From Caprella mutica (taxonomy: Eukaryota; Arthropoda; Malacostraca; Amphipoda; Caprellidae): a stretch of DNA of 64,000 nucleotides. The stretch covers positions 62,001 to 126,000 of the forward strand of contig CANNZV010000266.1 in the NCBI GenBank assembly GCA_947561585.1, given 5' to 3'. The position numbers were made by a program, and so were the translations under genes. How positions within the stretch are numbered: position 1 is the first letter of the stretch; the number at the start of each line of letters is the position of its first letter. The notes under the pieces are model-generated. The model was given only the letters and a program-made list of their open reading frames with translations. It made no database searches and was not told the DNA's origin. Below, piece by piece: positions 12,801 through 23,043 of the stretch.

Positions 12801-15800
12801 ATTAATGTTCAACACCCTGCTCAGTATTAGTAAAGAATGTATAGCATGCAGTGTTCAATTTTTTTAAATATTATGAAATATATAACTTATTTTTACATAG
12901 TTAAAAGAAATAATGCATAGTTTTTGAAGTCTTCAGAGTTCAAGAGTTGTCTTTAAGATAACTTGATAGTTCTCACATAGTTGATTTTGAATCTCTAAAC
13001 AGAGTTACTAGTCAATCAGAAGAGAGTAATTTTTCCTGCTGGCCAGAGTGGAAAACTCAAATTTTGACAGACATACAGATTTATTTATGAATACTCAACC
13101 ATGGAGTTTATTAATGATTAACCATTCTTAGTAATTAGTATTAGTAAATACTAAATCATGTATAGCATGCAGAGTTCAATTTTTTCAAATATTATAGAAG
13201 TTATAGCTGATTTTTACATATAGTTAAAAGAAATGTGTAGTTTCTGCTGAGTTGTCTTTAGGATGAGTTATCACAGACACATAGTTGATTTTGAATCTCT
13301 AACAGAGTTACTAGTCCATCAGAAGTTATTTTCCACCCTAGATGCACAGTGGCAGGTGCTGCCTTTAAATGCCAGTCTGCCACACTGAAAGAGTGAAACA
13401 TGAACAGATGAACTTTAACCAGAAGTATGATAATTATTATAGTATAAACTCTTAACACTCATTTCTATTTGGGTTGGCTGTCTTTAAATCTTTATTTTAT
13501 TCTATTTTAGTAATTTTACCTTGTTCATTTAGTGTAAATCACTGTAAAATCACCTGAAGGCTGGAATGAGAAATATATGAATTTTAGTTTTTGGTTGGTG
13601 TCTCATTCTCTGCTTGCAGTTTTGATATGAATATGGCTTATTGTCTGCAAGACTGGCACACTATGAAACTAGCTATTGACAGTTTTTTTTTTTGTTAGGC
13701 CTTGCCACTTTACTAACATTTTGAATTTCCAACAGGCTCCACTGCTCAAAGAGAGGTATGGCGTGTGCCATTTGTCTACTGGTGATATGCTCAGGGCAGA
13801 AATGTCCTCTGGATCAAAGTTGGGAACAACAATCAAATCCTGTGTAGATGATGGTAAGGTGCACTTATTACTATGCAAATACCTTTTAAAGAGATAAAAA
13901 AAAATTGATTAAATGTCCTAGAGGCTTAGAACTTGAGAAAGATCATTTGACTAATTGGTGTTGACTCAACTGCATAATAATTTTGTGTCTGTTATCATAA
14001 TGCAATTTACTTTCACACCATACTTTTAGAAATATAGTGGATATGTCAAATCTATTGCTATTGCAGATTAGTTATGACTGATACATGCTGCAGCCTGCAT
14101 CTAGAATATTTAATGAAAAATGATTTTTTTCACAATTTAATTTGGTTATTGAAGAGAACAAATGACACTAAATGCACATCTTAATTTTTAGCAAACTCAA
14201 AGAATCTGTTTTATGTGCATAATTCAAACTTCTAAGAAAGTTATTACCTGGGAATCCTATATCTAAAATATCTAGCTATAGGGCCACGATGCACTGGAGC
14301 TGCATGTTTTTTACCATGGCTCTCAAGTTTTTTACTTTAAAAAAAACTTTATTTAATTTGAGTAGCTATCAGTAGTAGTAGCTATATTATTATTATTTAT
14401 TTTTGAGTTACACACTATCTTCAAAAAGAAAAAATATCAAAATTAATTAATGTAGTTTTCAATTATATTATTGCATTAATAATTGACCAGAAATCAACTT
14501 TATATATTTTAGTTCTGATTATTTTTTTCTCTTCCAGGCAAATTAGTTGGTGATGACCTGGTCATCGATCTAGTGAAGACTAATCTGAATTTACCAGAAT
14601 GTAGCCGTGGATTCTTATTGGATGGTTTCCCTCGTACTTTGGCACAGGCTGAAAAGGTGAAGATGAAAACATTTTGATATTTTACTTAGCTGAAAGAAGT
14701 CTTTTTGGAAACTGATAATGCAGTCGTTACTTTTAAAATTTGTTCATTTATGATTATAAGAGAGTCTAGTCTCTGTTCATTATATATCTACTTAAATGTG
14801 GCAAAGAGTAAAGTATCAATTTTTCACTTTAACAAATGCTACGAAATAGTTACCTTCACATTGATTTCAATAAAACTTAACTTAATTGTGTTCAATTAAT
14901 ATTCAATAAATGAAGCTGCAGTTTCTTTTATATTTTCAATAATGAAATGGATAGTAGGAAACCATTTATGACTTTTAAAACTAATTCTATCCTATCGTTT
15001 CAGTTAGATGTGATGTTGGAAGAGCGTAAGCAGAGTCTGGACTCTGTCATAGAATTTGCCATTGATGACAGTTTGTTGATCAAAAGAATCACTGGGCGTC
15101 TTTTCCACATTCCCTCAGGAAGGTCTTACCATGATGAGTTCTACCCTCCTAAAGAACACATGAAAGATGATGTAAGCATTATCTCATTGAGCTATTAAAA
15201 ATTAGTTACATTTTCTTTTATAATTTAGGGTAGCTAAGTTCCAAATAATCAGTCTGTTCCAAATCTTTGGTCATAAGAAAAAATTATATAATTATTTAAT
15301 TTTTATTTTCATTGTTAATTGTTATCTTTGATACCTGCAGGTATCATAGATACCAATAAAATAAAATGATGATTCTTATGACCGAAGATGTGGAACTGAC
15401 GGATAATTCGGAACTTACCCCAGTACAATTTAATTTTAAAAACTATTCTAAATCTGTAGAGAATTAGCTATTTATTTCTTTTCTCCTCTCCTCAGATTAC
15501 TGGTGAGCCTCTAACACGGAGGTCAGATGATAATCCTGAGGCTCTAAAGAAGAGACTGGGACAGTACCACGACAAGACTAAGCCACTCGCAGAGTACTAC
15601 TCTCGTAAAGGTAATAACTCTAGTTTGGCTAAACATCTCCGGCTGTTCTCATTATGTTGTTGTATCTGCTAATAAATACACTACACATTTTAGTATTCAT
15701 AATTTCAATTTTTTTATGTTTCTTCAAAAATCATTATAATTGGAGACCAAATTTTCCAGAGACCAAATTTTCCAGAGACCAAATTTTCCAGAGACCAAAT

Positions 15801-17711
15801 TTTCCAGAGACCAAATTTTCCAGAGACCAAATTTTCCAGAGACCAAATTTTCCAGAGACCAAATTTTCCAGAGACCAAATTTTCCAGAGACCAAATCTAA
15901 TGATTTAAGTTTAGTCAACTGTAGGATTGATTTTTTCATCTGAATAATCTTCAATTCATTCAATACTTTATTACATTTTTCATTGAACGCATATGCTGTG
16001 ATTTTTAGTTTCACTCACTTTTATAAAAATATTTTAACTATTTTCCAACTTATGTCTGTCATTTTCAAGAATCTAAGACCTAGTTTGAAATTTTTTCAAT
16101 TTTCTTTCATCCTAAATTTATAATAACTAAAGTTTAGATTGAAAATAACTTTTCTTGATGGCGTAGATTTTAAGATTTTGTTTCGTAGGTAATTCAAATT
16201 GTGCAGGAAGTGCTAGGGTTATGCTCTTCAACCAATAGGTCTTAGATTTTTGCGTTAGTTAGACTTCTAGGCTTCGCTTATTATTAGTTACCTCTTTATT
16301 TTAGTCAATATCTGATTTTATAGTCTCCGGTGTTGTGCCTTTTTTGTTAAATACAATGGTAAGTGTCAAGTGACTGCTTTCACAGAGTAGCTTTTCTGTA
16401 TCCATGAGTATTGCCCAGACTGTGGTAGCTTCAATGTTGATGAAGCTACTTTCCTTTCAGATTGTAACAGATTCTTAATATTTGTAATTTCCTTTTAACA
16501 CCAGTAATATGGGTTCTTGTTCCAAAGCAGATGTTAACCCCCTTTAATTATATTGAAATATAATGGTAATTATTTTTTTGATTCATCTAAATACAATTAT
16601 AGAAGATTCCCTTGTCCCGTCAGGTCTCCACCACAAAGTTGACGCTTCCAAAGCTGCTCCAGACGTGTTCTCCGCCATTCAGCAGATATTCGAGAGAGCA
16701 AAGAGTAAGGACATTGTCATGTTTCTGTGAAGAGAAGGGCACAGGTATTGGTGATACAAACACACGCTCTAACAATCGAGAGGCTCTACTAACCTTTTCC
16801 ATCTTGCTTTCTTTCTTGAAACGGTTTTGGGTGGTTTAATTTAAATGTGTATTTACATATAAAATTACTATGTGATTTACTCTTAATATTCTAAATGTAG
16901 CTATATTACCTAATAGAAGTTATTTTTAAAATTTACATTTTGAATCTTTTTTCTAAACTAAAAGTTGCTCTTCATAATGCTATCTTTTATTCATTCTAGC
17001 TACTGTTATGCCTTACTAATGAGTTGACTGTGTTTGTATGACTAAAACCTTCGCCTGCAAATAGATTTGTGAAAATGCGTATTGAATATCCATGATAAAT
17101 TCTCAATTTATCCCTTTTTATTTTGAATTAAAATTATCGTATAATTGAATTAATTTGAGAATATTAAAATAAATTAACCATGATAAGGGTACTGAAGGGT
17201 ATCAAAGGATCAAAGGAAGGTCTCCGCATTATGCTAATTTATCAAATCAGTTTTCTAATTTCCTAGCATTTAAAAAAAATTTGACATACCTATTAGCTAT
17301 ACTCAGGTCAAATTCAAAATATCTTTGAAGCTTTGCAATTAATGAAGTTTCTTCTAGAACTGAAATTAGTAAACTGGATATAGATCAGTACGGAAACACT
17401 TTTCTTTGACTGTACTATATTTTCCACGCCTATCCTTCCTTGCTTCGTAAATATCTTTGAATTTCCTACTTATCTCTTAACTTGTAAACTAATGAAATTT
17501 TTTTTTGTTGCAGGTTTCTCTGAAAGTTTAGGAAAGTGAGAGACTTTTGGGTAAGATGGACAGACGGATGAATCCATTGCCTATGTTTTGTGAAAGGTTG
17601 TGTGAGGGTAGGGATAAGTATTACATTGATGATGATATTGAATTGAATCTGTTGTTATTCTACTTGTTAAGCTCAATGATGTATAGATCCATAAATGTTT
17701 ATTTTAATAAA
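9706..17711 (+). CDS. AK2: Adenylate kinase 2 gene (six coding exons plus alternative 3' exon)
   Basis: Adenylate kinase catalyses ATP + AMP <-> 2 ADP; the AK2 class normally works in the mitochondrial intermembrane space. Coding exons are 9706-9807, 13736-13853, 14538-14656, 15004-15171, 15496-15610 and 16624-16730. All junctions are GT-AG and phases match, giving 242 residues against about 240 for the family. Visible motifs: P-loop GPPGAGKGT (25-33), STGDMLRAE (48-56) and DGFPRT (102-107) for AMP binding, and a long LID domain from [12 protein letters not shown] (144-155) through RRSDDN. The long LID and the C-terminal KDIVMFL identify AK2 rather than the short AK1 type. The start is the first ATG (TTCAATGG) and gives the short hydrophilic N-terminus typical of the family. 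An AATAAA at 17706 closes the transcript that uses the distal exon. Seen: exons and motifs. Known: family role. Inferred: localisation. Confidence 0.96.
10108..10588. mobile_element. MITE with GGTTCACGCAGGTAAATTG ends, interrupted
   Basis: Left end AGGGTCACGCAGGTAAATTG (10109) and right end CAATTTACCTGCGTGAACC (10341-10359) are inverted repeats. The right end is interrupted by the family B MITE, which duplicated CGTGAACC. The outer element resumes at 10581-10588. A diverged relative may lie at 36665-36895. Confidence 0.75.
10360..10580 (+). mobile_element. MITE family B (CCAAGTAA...TTACTTGG), copy 1
   Basis: A ~220-bp element starting CCAAGTAAAATAGTATGTC and ending GCTTTATTACTTGG. It is flanked by an exact 8-bp target duplication, CGTGAACC. 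The interior is nearly identical to copies at 21869-22095 and 35050-35271. The duplication length suits hAT-type transposition. Confidence 0.88.
10737..10982. mobile_element. hAT-type MITE, family C (CCAGTCTGTATTTGG ends), copy 1
   Basis: Starts CCAGTCTGTATTTGG and ends CAATACAGACTGG. It is flanked by TAGGTCCC and TAGGTCTC, an 8-bp duplication with one mismatch. The interior has GGTGCA(C/T)AAAATTCCA and CCACCGACTTTG. Related copies start at 22804 and 35312. Confidence 0.85.
11005..11263. mobile_element. hAT-type MITE, family D (CCAGTCTGCAGAATATGG ends), copy 1
   Basis: Begins CCAGTCTGCAGAATATGGAA and ends CATTCTGCAGACTGG. CCGATTTTC occurs on both sides (10994 and 11264), consistent with target duplication. 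The interior repeats the motif CTGCGGGAGATT several times. Related copies cluster at 20862-22640. Confidence 0.8.
12004..12260. mobile_element. MITE family E (CTGCAAAGTGT...), copy 1
   Basis: TCTGCAAAGTGTGACAAATC, TCTCCTAAGATTTT and AAATATTTTTTCCCT recur in the same order at 25428-25668, where both ends carry the AGTCTGCAAAG / CTTTGCAGACTG inverted repeat. The ends of this copy are more decayed. Confidence 0.65.
12270..12640. repeat. Inverted pair of a CCACTCTGG... element (family F)
   Basis: 12277-12425 (CCACTCTGGAAAATACCTTA ... GACAACTTTTTCCAGACTGG) and 12510-12645 are inverted copies sharing AGGTTTGCTAAACTCCAAC, CCCATTAATTTATTAC and TTAGAGG. A third, direct copy lies at 25159-25312. Confidence 0.75.
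12740..13345 (+). repeat. Tandem duplication of a ~300-bp element (family G)
   Basis: 12742-13040 and 13041-13345 share GTGGAAAACTCAAATT, GAATACTCAAC, TGTATAGCATGCAG, ACATAGTTGATTTTGAATC and GAGTTACTAGTC in order, with moderate divergence. The outer ends CCAGGGTGGAAAA and TTTTCCACCCTAG are inverted. Confidence 0.8.
13736..13853 (+). CDS. AK2: AK2 coding exon 2
   Basis: Encodes residues 35-73 plus the first base of codon 74 ([17 protein letters not shown]...). The acceptor is TTTCCAACAG and the donor GTAAGG. It contains the AMP-binding STGDMLRAE motif. Confidence 0.96.
14538..14656 (+). CDS. AK2: AK2 coding exon 3
   Basis: Encodes residues 74-113, including [15 protein letters not shown], the conserved DGFPR motif. 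The acceptor is CTCTTCCAG and the donor GTGAAG. It completes the glycine codon split with exon 2. Confidence 0.96.
15004..15171 (+). CDS. AK2: AK2 coding exon 4
   Basis: Encodes residues 114-169: the helix before the LID, the [12 protein letters not shown] strand-arginine segment and the first half of the LID ([13 protein letters not shown]). Acceptor TCGTTTCAG, donor GTAAGC, both ends phase 0. Confidence 0.96.
15228..15420. mobile_element. MITE family A, copy 2 (in AK2 intron 4)
   Basis: Left GGGTAGCTAAGTTCCAAATA, right CTGACGGATAATTCGGAAC then TTACCC, as inverted repeats of about 50 bases. The core is a palindrome around GATACCTGCAGGTATC (15331-15346). Confidence 0.85.
15496..15610 (+). 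CDS. AK2: AK2 coding exon 5
   Basis: Encodes residues 170-207 plus one base. It includes [20 protein letters not shown], the end of the LID with the catalytic-site arginines, and AEYYSRKG. Acceptor CTCCTCAG, donor GTAATA. Confidence 0.96.
15743..15897 (+). repeat. Minisatellite, 16-bp unit
   Basis: Nearly 10 perfect copies of GAGACCAAATTTTCCA within AK2 intron 5. All reading frames through it are repeat artefacts. Confidence 0.97.
16195..16545 (+). repeat. Dispersed repeat R1, copy in AK2 intron 5
   Basis: GCTAGGGTTATGCTCTTCAA, TCTTAGATTTTTG, GTAGCTTTTCTGTATCCATG and TTCCAAAGCAGATGTTAACC match the R1 order, in direct orientation. Confidence 0.75.
16624..16730 (+). CDS. AK2: AK2 coding exon 6 (terminal, isoform 1)
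   Basis: Encodes residues 208-242 and ends [12 protein letters not shown] followed by TGA at 16728-16730. The acceptor is GTCCCGTCAG. A strong donor-like GTAAGG begins at 16705 inside the AGT-AAG codons and could splice to a second 3' exon at 17514. Confidence 0.94.
17514..17539 (+). CDS. AK2: AK2 alternative terminal coding exon (isoform 2)
   Basis: A long pyrimidine tract ending TTTTTGTTGCAG precedes 17514. Joined to the internal donor at 16705, the frame stays open: the split serine codon is restored, then FSESLGK and TGA (17537-17539). This isoform would also be 242 residues, with the last seven replaced. An AATAAA lies 167 bases beyond the stop. From established knowledge, human AK2 also makes two C-terminal isoforms by using an internal GTAAGG donor at the same codon. 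Use of this exon is inferred, not shown. Confidence 0.6.
17706..17711 (+). terminator. Polyadenylation signal for AK2 distal exon
   Basis: AATAAA in the sequence TTTTAATAAAAGTG, 167 bases after the alternative stop codon. No AATAAA is seen in the ~130 bases after the proximal stop at 16730. A cleavage signal for the short isoform is therefore not evident, and both isoforms may share the distal 3' end. Confidence 0.5.
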
Positions 17712-17739
17712 AGTGTACATGTCTACCCTATTAATTGCT

Positions 17740-18620
17740 ATATGGTAGCAATCACTTTCGTGGACAATTATCTTGTCATGGCTTCGATCTTAAAATATTT
17801 TGTACAAGCTTTCTTCAACATGAATATATAATCTTGATATTTTCTTTCGTGGTTTTATTGAGTTAGCTAGTTATAGTGTTGTTATAGTTTTTTGGATTAT
17901 AGTGTGAATAAATATACATATTTACGATTAACAATTTATTGCCATCTTGTGCGTATATATGTTGTGAAACTTGTGTTATTTGCAAGACTTTCTATTTGTA
18001 CTCAACCATCATTGCAACACTGGGTTTTCTCAACAGTACAGAAATTTCCCCTCGGGGAAGTTATCCAGCATACCATTCAGTGTAATTATAGAATTTTATA
18101 TTTCGGAGAGTGGCCATTTCAAATTTATATCGGTATTCTAAGCTCTAGTTTATATTTCTTGTAAAGAAATTTATATAATGATCAACACTTTGGCGCTGTT
18201 CGTCATGTTTAATTTGCATAAATAAGCACCACTGAATTTTATTTTTTTCGTAAAAAGAAAAAGTTGCATACAATCATAGTTAATTTAAAACGGTGTTGTA
18301 TTTACTCAAACTTAGCACAAAAGACTCCTCGCTAGTCATGTGCACTAACTCGTATAATTGTCTGGTCTTTTGTATTCAAATTCGCCTTTTGCTGTTTTCA
18401 TGCTCTACGAAATTCGGACTAACTGTATGTCTGATATTTGTCACGGAGTTAAAAACTAGGGTGAAAGTGTAGGATAGCGCGAAACTTTCCACTTGCGTTC
18501 TCTGAAGATCAGATTCCAAATTGTTTATGGATAATTCACAGTGAATGGACAAATAATGGATATCCTAGACTAGCAAAGCTTCACATTGTTTTCTGTTTGT
18601 CTTATTTTAATAGCTTTTTG
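17740..18620. other. Gap downstream of AK2
   Basis: AT-rich sequence. A second AATAAA lies at 17906. No repeat family or gene was recognised in the remainder. Confidence 0.5.
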
Positions 18621-18721
18621 TAAAAATGAAAGATATCTTGGACTTTTAAAAAGATAAAATTATTGGTGCTAGTATGGCAGGCGCTAGAGTATGTAATAGA
18701 AACTCCGAATGATTTAAAGAT

Positions 18722-18846
18722 CCACTACTCTCGACAATTTCTGGATTTGAAAGCGGGAACTAGAGAAACGATAGCATTTGGTGTTTATCATCTCTTCGTT
18801 TCTATTTCATTTAGCTGTATCTATTCTATCGATGTAAAACAATTAA
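18722..18846 (+). mobile_element. Single arm of the foldback MITE seen at 5819-6147
   Basis: CACTACTCTCGACAATTTCT, GGATTTGAAAGCGGGAACTA and CATCTCTTCGTTT match the inverse of 6000-6120. The 20-base TAAAAAAGCGCCATC segment is absent and there is no partner arm. Confidence 0.75.
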
Positions 18847-18872
18847 TTTCCAGAGGAACTGTCTCAAAATCA

Positions 18873-19544
18873 AGTGGTGAGCCAGTGGCTAACATTTTAA
18901 CTCATCTTAGGAGGACGCTTTGAATGCACACTATTTTGGGGTCACGTGACTGCTGTGTATAATATTACGTCTATGACTTTAATATTAACACTATGTAATT
19001 ACTGGAGGTGCTGAATTTTTCTTTCAACATGTGGTACTGGTAGTATAGATACAAAAGATATTCTTGAAATATCTTCAATTGCATTTTGAAGATCATTTAT
19101 TTTATCTTAATGTTCATTGTGAATAATTTTTATCCCTCTCTTTTGTAATCATAATACCACATTGAAATAAATTCATAATAATAAATGTGTTTGAAAACTT
19201 TTAGAATGGTTGCCAATAAATTTAAATTAATGTTAATATAATTAATCATCATTGCAAATTACCAAATGACGGCCAAATCCCCCCATTGCGTCACTCTGGA
19301 CACTGAAAAAATTGGGCGCACAAGACCCAAGGCTCATATTAATAGAGTTATGATAAGTTACTCTAGAGAGAGGAAGTGTTGCAACGATTGCAAGACACTA
19401 AGGAAGACTAGTAAAACCTTATTTTATTTCAGTTATATCATTTCTCCATTAAACGGACGCTAGATTGCCAGTTACGTGACCTAAAAATAAGGATTTTAGC
19501 GTCCAGCAAGACGCGATATTATTTTGGCCACTGACTCACCACTT
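18873..19544. mobile_element. Inverted-repeat element (AGTGGTGAGYCAGTGGC ends)
   Basis: The left end AGTGGTGAGCCAGTGGCTAA pairs with the right end TTGGCCACTGACTCACCACT. Subterminal GGACGCTTTGAATGC / AGCGTCCAGCAAG and GTCACGTGAC / GTTACGTGACC are also inverted. At ~670 bp it has no recognisable transposase. Confidence 0.75.
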
Positions 19545-20291
19545 ATATACAATAGTCTATAAGCCTTGACAAGACCGCCATGCATCACTGGAACAGCTTT
19601 CTCTCTCTAGTTATAAGAATATATACCCTCAGTTCAAAACAGATGACTTCCTTTAAAAGAGAAAGAAAAACGTCCTCAACAAGGCACAGGTCTGGATGAG
19701 AGTCCTAATTGCTGTTTATTAGAAACCGTCAGACTCTTAATTGAAATGTGAGAGAAGATTGCTATACCACTGCTTGTTCAGTGGTCAGGAAATAATACCC
19801 TTGTTCAATGAGTAGGATTTTTCGATCTAATTCTAACCTCTGTCAATGGTAAGGGTTGTCTTTCTATTTTGGTTGTTGAGCAAGACTTTTTCGATCTTGG
19901 TCATCGGTCAATGGATTATACCTATTAATATGACAGAATAATTAATTTTGTCAGTGGTTTAATACTTTAATCAACCTGTGCGACGGTGTCTCAAATTCGG
20001 TCAGAAAAGTCGAGCAATGCTCTCGTTGTCGAGGTTGTTGTTCGGAAAATTTTGGAGAGGCAACAGTACCAAGCCACGATCAGTCTTTATTTCAGGTCAA
20101 AAGAGTATATTTAATTAAGAGGTTTAACGTAAATGTTTTCGTTTGGTGAAGGAGAAAGATTGTATTTCATAATAAGTTATCATCTACCTAAAAAGCTAAA
20201 TATACCATAGTATATGAAATGACTTATTTTCATATTATTTTTTCTTGTTTGTTAGCCTGGCGGCTGACTATGGCCTACCAAGACAAGAAGA

Positions 20292-20461
20292 GGTAAGTTA
20301 CGAGTGATCGGACAGTTCCTCATTTTCGATTATATAAGAAAAGGAATACAAAAATAATTATTTATAATACTAGTTAGGCTAAATAACTATTGTATTAGTA
20401 CTAGCTACTTTTTCTCATATGGTCGAAAAAGTAGAACAGTCCGATAACTCGGAACTTAACC
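20292..20461. mobile_element. MITE family A, copy 3
   Basis: Left GGTAAGTTACGAGTGATCGG, right CAGTCCGATAACTCGGAAC; inverted repeats with the family spacing of about 170 bases. The central palindrome is decayed. Confidence 0.75.
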
Positions 20462-20861
20462 TAGGTAACATCCGTGTTTCAGAAAATAATGTGTGGCACT
20501 TTATTTAGGCTATTATTCGGGCGACACTGTGATATTGCCAAAAAGTACTTCTAAAACTTAGGAATATGTGTAATCTAATAGCAATTGTAATATTAAGGAC
20601 TAGGTAGGAAAATAATTGCTCTTTGTTAAAAGTAGCGTAGGTAGGAATAAAAATCTTTTTAGGAATATTATAAGGATTTACCTATATGCAAATAGCTTTA
20701 AGATTATTAGCATTTGTTGTAGCTATTAGGGTCTATTAAATTTTTCTTTACCATTTACTATATACCTACCTACCTAATATAAATAACAATGTTGGTGGAA
20801 GAAGTACAGGGCTACAGGCTGAAGTGCCTTACAGTGAAAAGTCCAAAGGAAGATTCCTAAC

Positions 20862-21868
20862 TATCCAGTCTGCAGAATATGGAACATTTTTGATTTTTCC
20901 AAGACTCTGTGAGAGTTTTTGATTGAATTTTAGAAATTGGAGATCTCTGCGGCCCTGCGGGAGGTCTTTAATTAAATCCTATGTTACCATTAATTTTGCT
21001 GTGGTAGATTTTGAATTAATTCCTATCAATCCTATGTTACCATTAAATGATTAATTTAGCTGCAGAAGATTTTGAATTGGCTGCTGAGTCTTGAGAGTCG
21101 GAGAGCCAGTCTGCAGAATATGGAACATTTCTCCAAGACTCTCTGCGGGAGTTTTTGTATGAAATTTTAGAAATTGGAGATCTCTGCGGGAGATTTTGAA
21201 TTAATTCCTATGTTACCATTAATTTAGCTGCGGGAGATTCTGAATCTGCAGCTGAGAGTCGGAGAGTAGGTAGCTCTCTCTCAAATTAAAAGTCTCTGCG
21301 GCTGCGGGCCAGTCTGCAGAAACTGGTTAAGTGTTCGTAGAGATCTCTTAATCTGTTCGTAGCAAAATTAATGTAAATATAGGAATTAATTCAGAAGTGT
21401 TTGTAGCAAAATTAATGTAAATATAGGAATTAATTCAAAATTGTTCGGAGAGAATATCCCAAATATCTCACATATTCTGCAGACTGGGCTGCGGGAGAAG
21501 AGACACATTCTGCAGACTGGTCGGAGAGTAACTCTCTCTCCATTCTGCAGAATGTGTCTCTTCTCCTGCAGAGATTTTAATTTGAGAGACAGTTACTCTC
21601 TGATTTTCAATTTTTCAGTAGCAGCTTCAGAATCTCCCGCAGCTAAATTAATGGTAACATAGGAATTAATTCAAAATCTCCCACAGCTAAATTAATGGTA
21701 ACATAGAAATTAATTCAAGATCTCCTGCAGAGATCTCAAATTTCTAAAATTCAATCAAAAACTCCCGCAGAGAGTCTTGGAAAAATGTTCCATATTCTGC
21801 AGACTGGCTCTCTCTCAAAAATCAAAATAAAATCTCTGCGGGGGAAAAGACTTATTCTGCAGACTGGC
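20862..21868. repeat. Cluster of CCAGTCTGCAG-ended elements (families D and H)
   Basis: At least four TGCAGACTGG / CCAGTCTGCA ends occur here. Family D-type internal blocks (CTCTGCGGGAGATTTTGAAT, AATTCCTATGTTACCATTAA) run in both orientations. A family H copy (CCAGTCTGCAGAAACTGGTT ... ATATTCTGCAGACTGG, 21310-21488) matches 35737-35915. The cluster looks nested. Confidence 0.7.
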
Positions 21869-22095
21869 CAAGTAAAATAGTATGTCTCATAAACTCGCCA
21901 TTTGTCTCTCCAGCTCTCTCCAAAATTCAACAAATTCTCTCCAAAATGATCAAATTTTCATAAATTCTCTCCAAAATAACATTGTAGCATAGGAGAAAAA
22001 TAGATAAAACTCGCCATTTGCATTTGAAGGGCTCAAAATAACTGTCACAAACTCGCCATTAAAATGGCGAGTTTGGACATGCTTTATTACTTGGC
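21869..22095 (+). mobile_element. MITE family B, copy 2
   Basis: Starts CCAAGTAAAATAGTATGTC and ends TTATTACTTGG. It is flanked on both sides by CAGACTGG, an exact 8-bp duplication of the end of a family D/H element it inserted into. Confidence 0.88.
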
Positions 22096-22146
22096 AGACT
22101 GGCTAACTATGGTCTATGAGGGACTCAGTGGGAGGGGAATCTTCCC

Positions 22147-22631
22147 AGTCTACAGAATATGGAACATTTTTCTAAGACTCTCTGCGGGAGTTTTTGATTG
22201 AATTTTAGAAAATGCCAAATGGAGATCTCTGCGGGAGATCATGAATTAATTCCTCCATGTTTTAAAGTGAGGCAGGAAAGTCGCCAGTTTAGTATGATAC
22301 ATTTAAGATACTTTAAAGGAGAAATTTGGCTTCCAAGTGAAGATTTCACACTTGGAAACATCCTTATACTTCATGCCTGATGCATGTGTATCTCTTGAGA
22401 CTATTTTAGGATAGATTTACTTGTTATTTACAGGTTTTTCAATTTATTTAACCCCTCAAAAGTTGCCAATATACTGGCGACTTTGTCCATGCTTTAAAAC
22501 ATGGTAATTCCTATCTTGCCATTAATTTTGCTGCGGGAGATTCTGAATCTGCTGCTGCGAGTCAGAGAATAACTCTCGCTCAAAATAAAATCTCTGCGGG
22601 AGAAGAGACACATTCTGCAGACTGGGAATCT
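22147..22631. repeat. Further family D-type element, interrupted
   Basis: CCAGTCTACAGAATATGGAA at 22146 and CACATTCTGCAGACTGG at 22631 are inverted ends of the family D type. CTCTGCGGGAG blocks lie inward. The middle, 22255-22505, carries an unrelated inverted segment (ATGTTTTAAAG ... CTTTAAAACATG). Confidence 0.6.
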
Positions 22632-22803
22632 TCCATCTCCTCTGTAAGACAATTGTACCTTGACTAAAGTGCAATCTGAAACATGGAATACATGTGATAG
22701 GGCATGATTAGATAGAAGTTACTAACTGGGAATTTCTTACCACTAACCAGCAAATAAGTAATTATATGATGCTGATGTTTATTTTGTAATTTCAGGAGTG
22801 ACC

Positions 22804-23043
22804 GTGCCAGTATGTACCTATTTGGTGCACAAAATTCCACTGACTTTTTCAAAAAGCTGAAAAAATCCTCCATAAATTTCCAGTAGTTTGGCTGATCCAC
22901 CAACATTTTACCCATTTTTCCACCGAAAATTAATGGTAACACTAACATAGGATTAAATAGCTAACAATCCACCGAGTCACCGACTGCCAGAATATTATTT
23001 TCAATTGAGAAAAATTCCACCGACAAGTCGGTGGAATTTACAA
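22804..23043. mobile_element. MITE family C, copy 2
   Basis: CCAGTATGTACCTATTTGGT, CACAAAATTCCACTGACTTT, TTGGCTGATCCACCAACATT and ATTAATGGTAACA follow copy 1 in order. The right end runs into a minisatellite rather than a clean terminal repeat. Confidence 0.65.

Larger units (their letters stand above)
9808..13735 (+). other. AK2 intron 1, packed with inverted-repeat elements
   Basis: Donor GTTTGT and acceptor AACAG bound a 3.9-kb intron. It contains at least seven MITE-type elements, several nested, described separately. No extra coding exon was recognised. Confidence 0.8.
18627..19765 (+). pseudogene. Tc1-like transposase N-terminal fragment, interrupted
   Basis: Pieces read as a Tc1 N-terminal region: 18627-18715 (MKDILDF, IGASMAGARV), 18852-18872 (RGTVSKS) and 19625-19765 (MTSF, then degenerate sequence related to 1150-1270). 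Between them lie a foldback-MITE arm (18722-18846) and a ~670-bp inverted-repeat element (18873-19544). Confidence 0.65.

Noticed and set aside
17547..18164. Two 90-codon frames downstream of AK2
   Set aside because: They lie in the AK2 3' untranslated region and the following AT-rich DNA, with no recognisable product.
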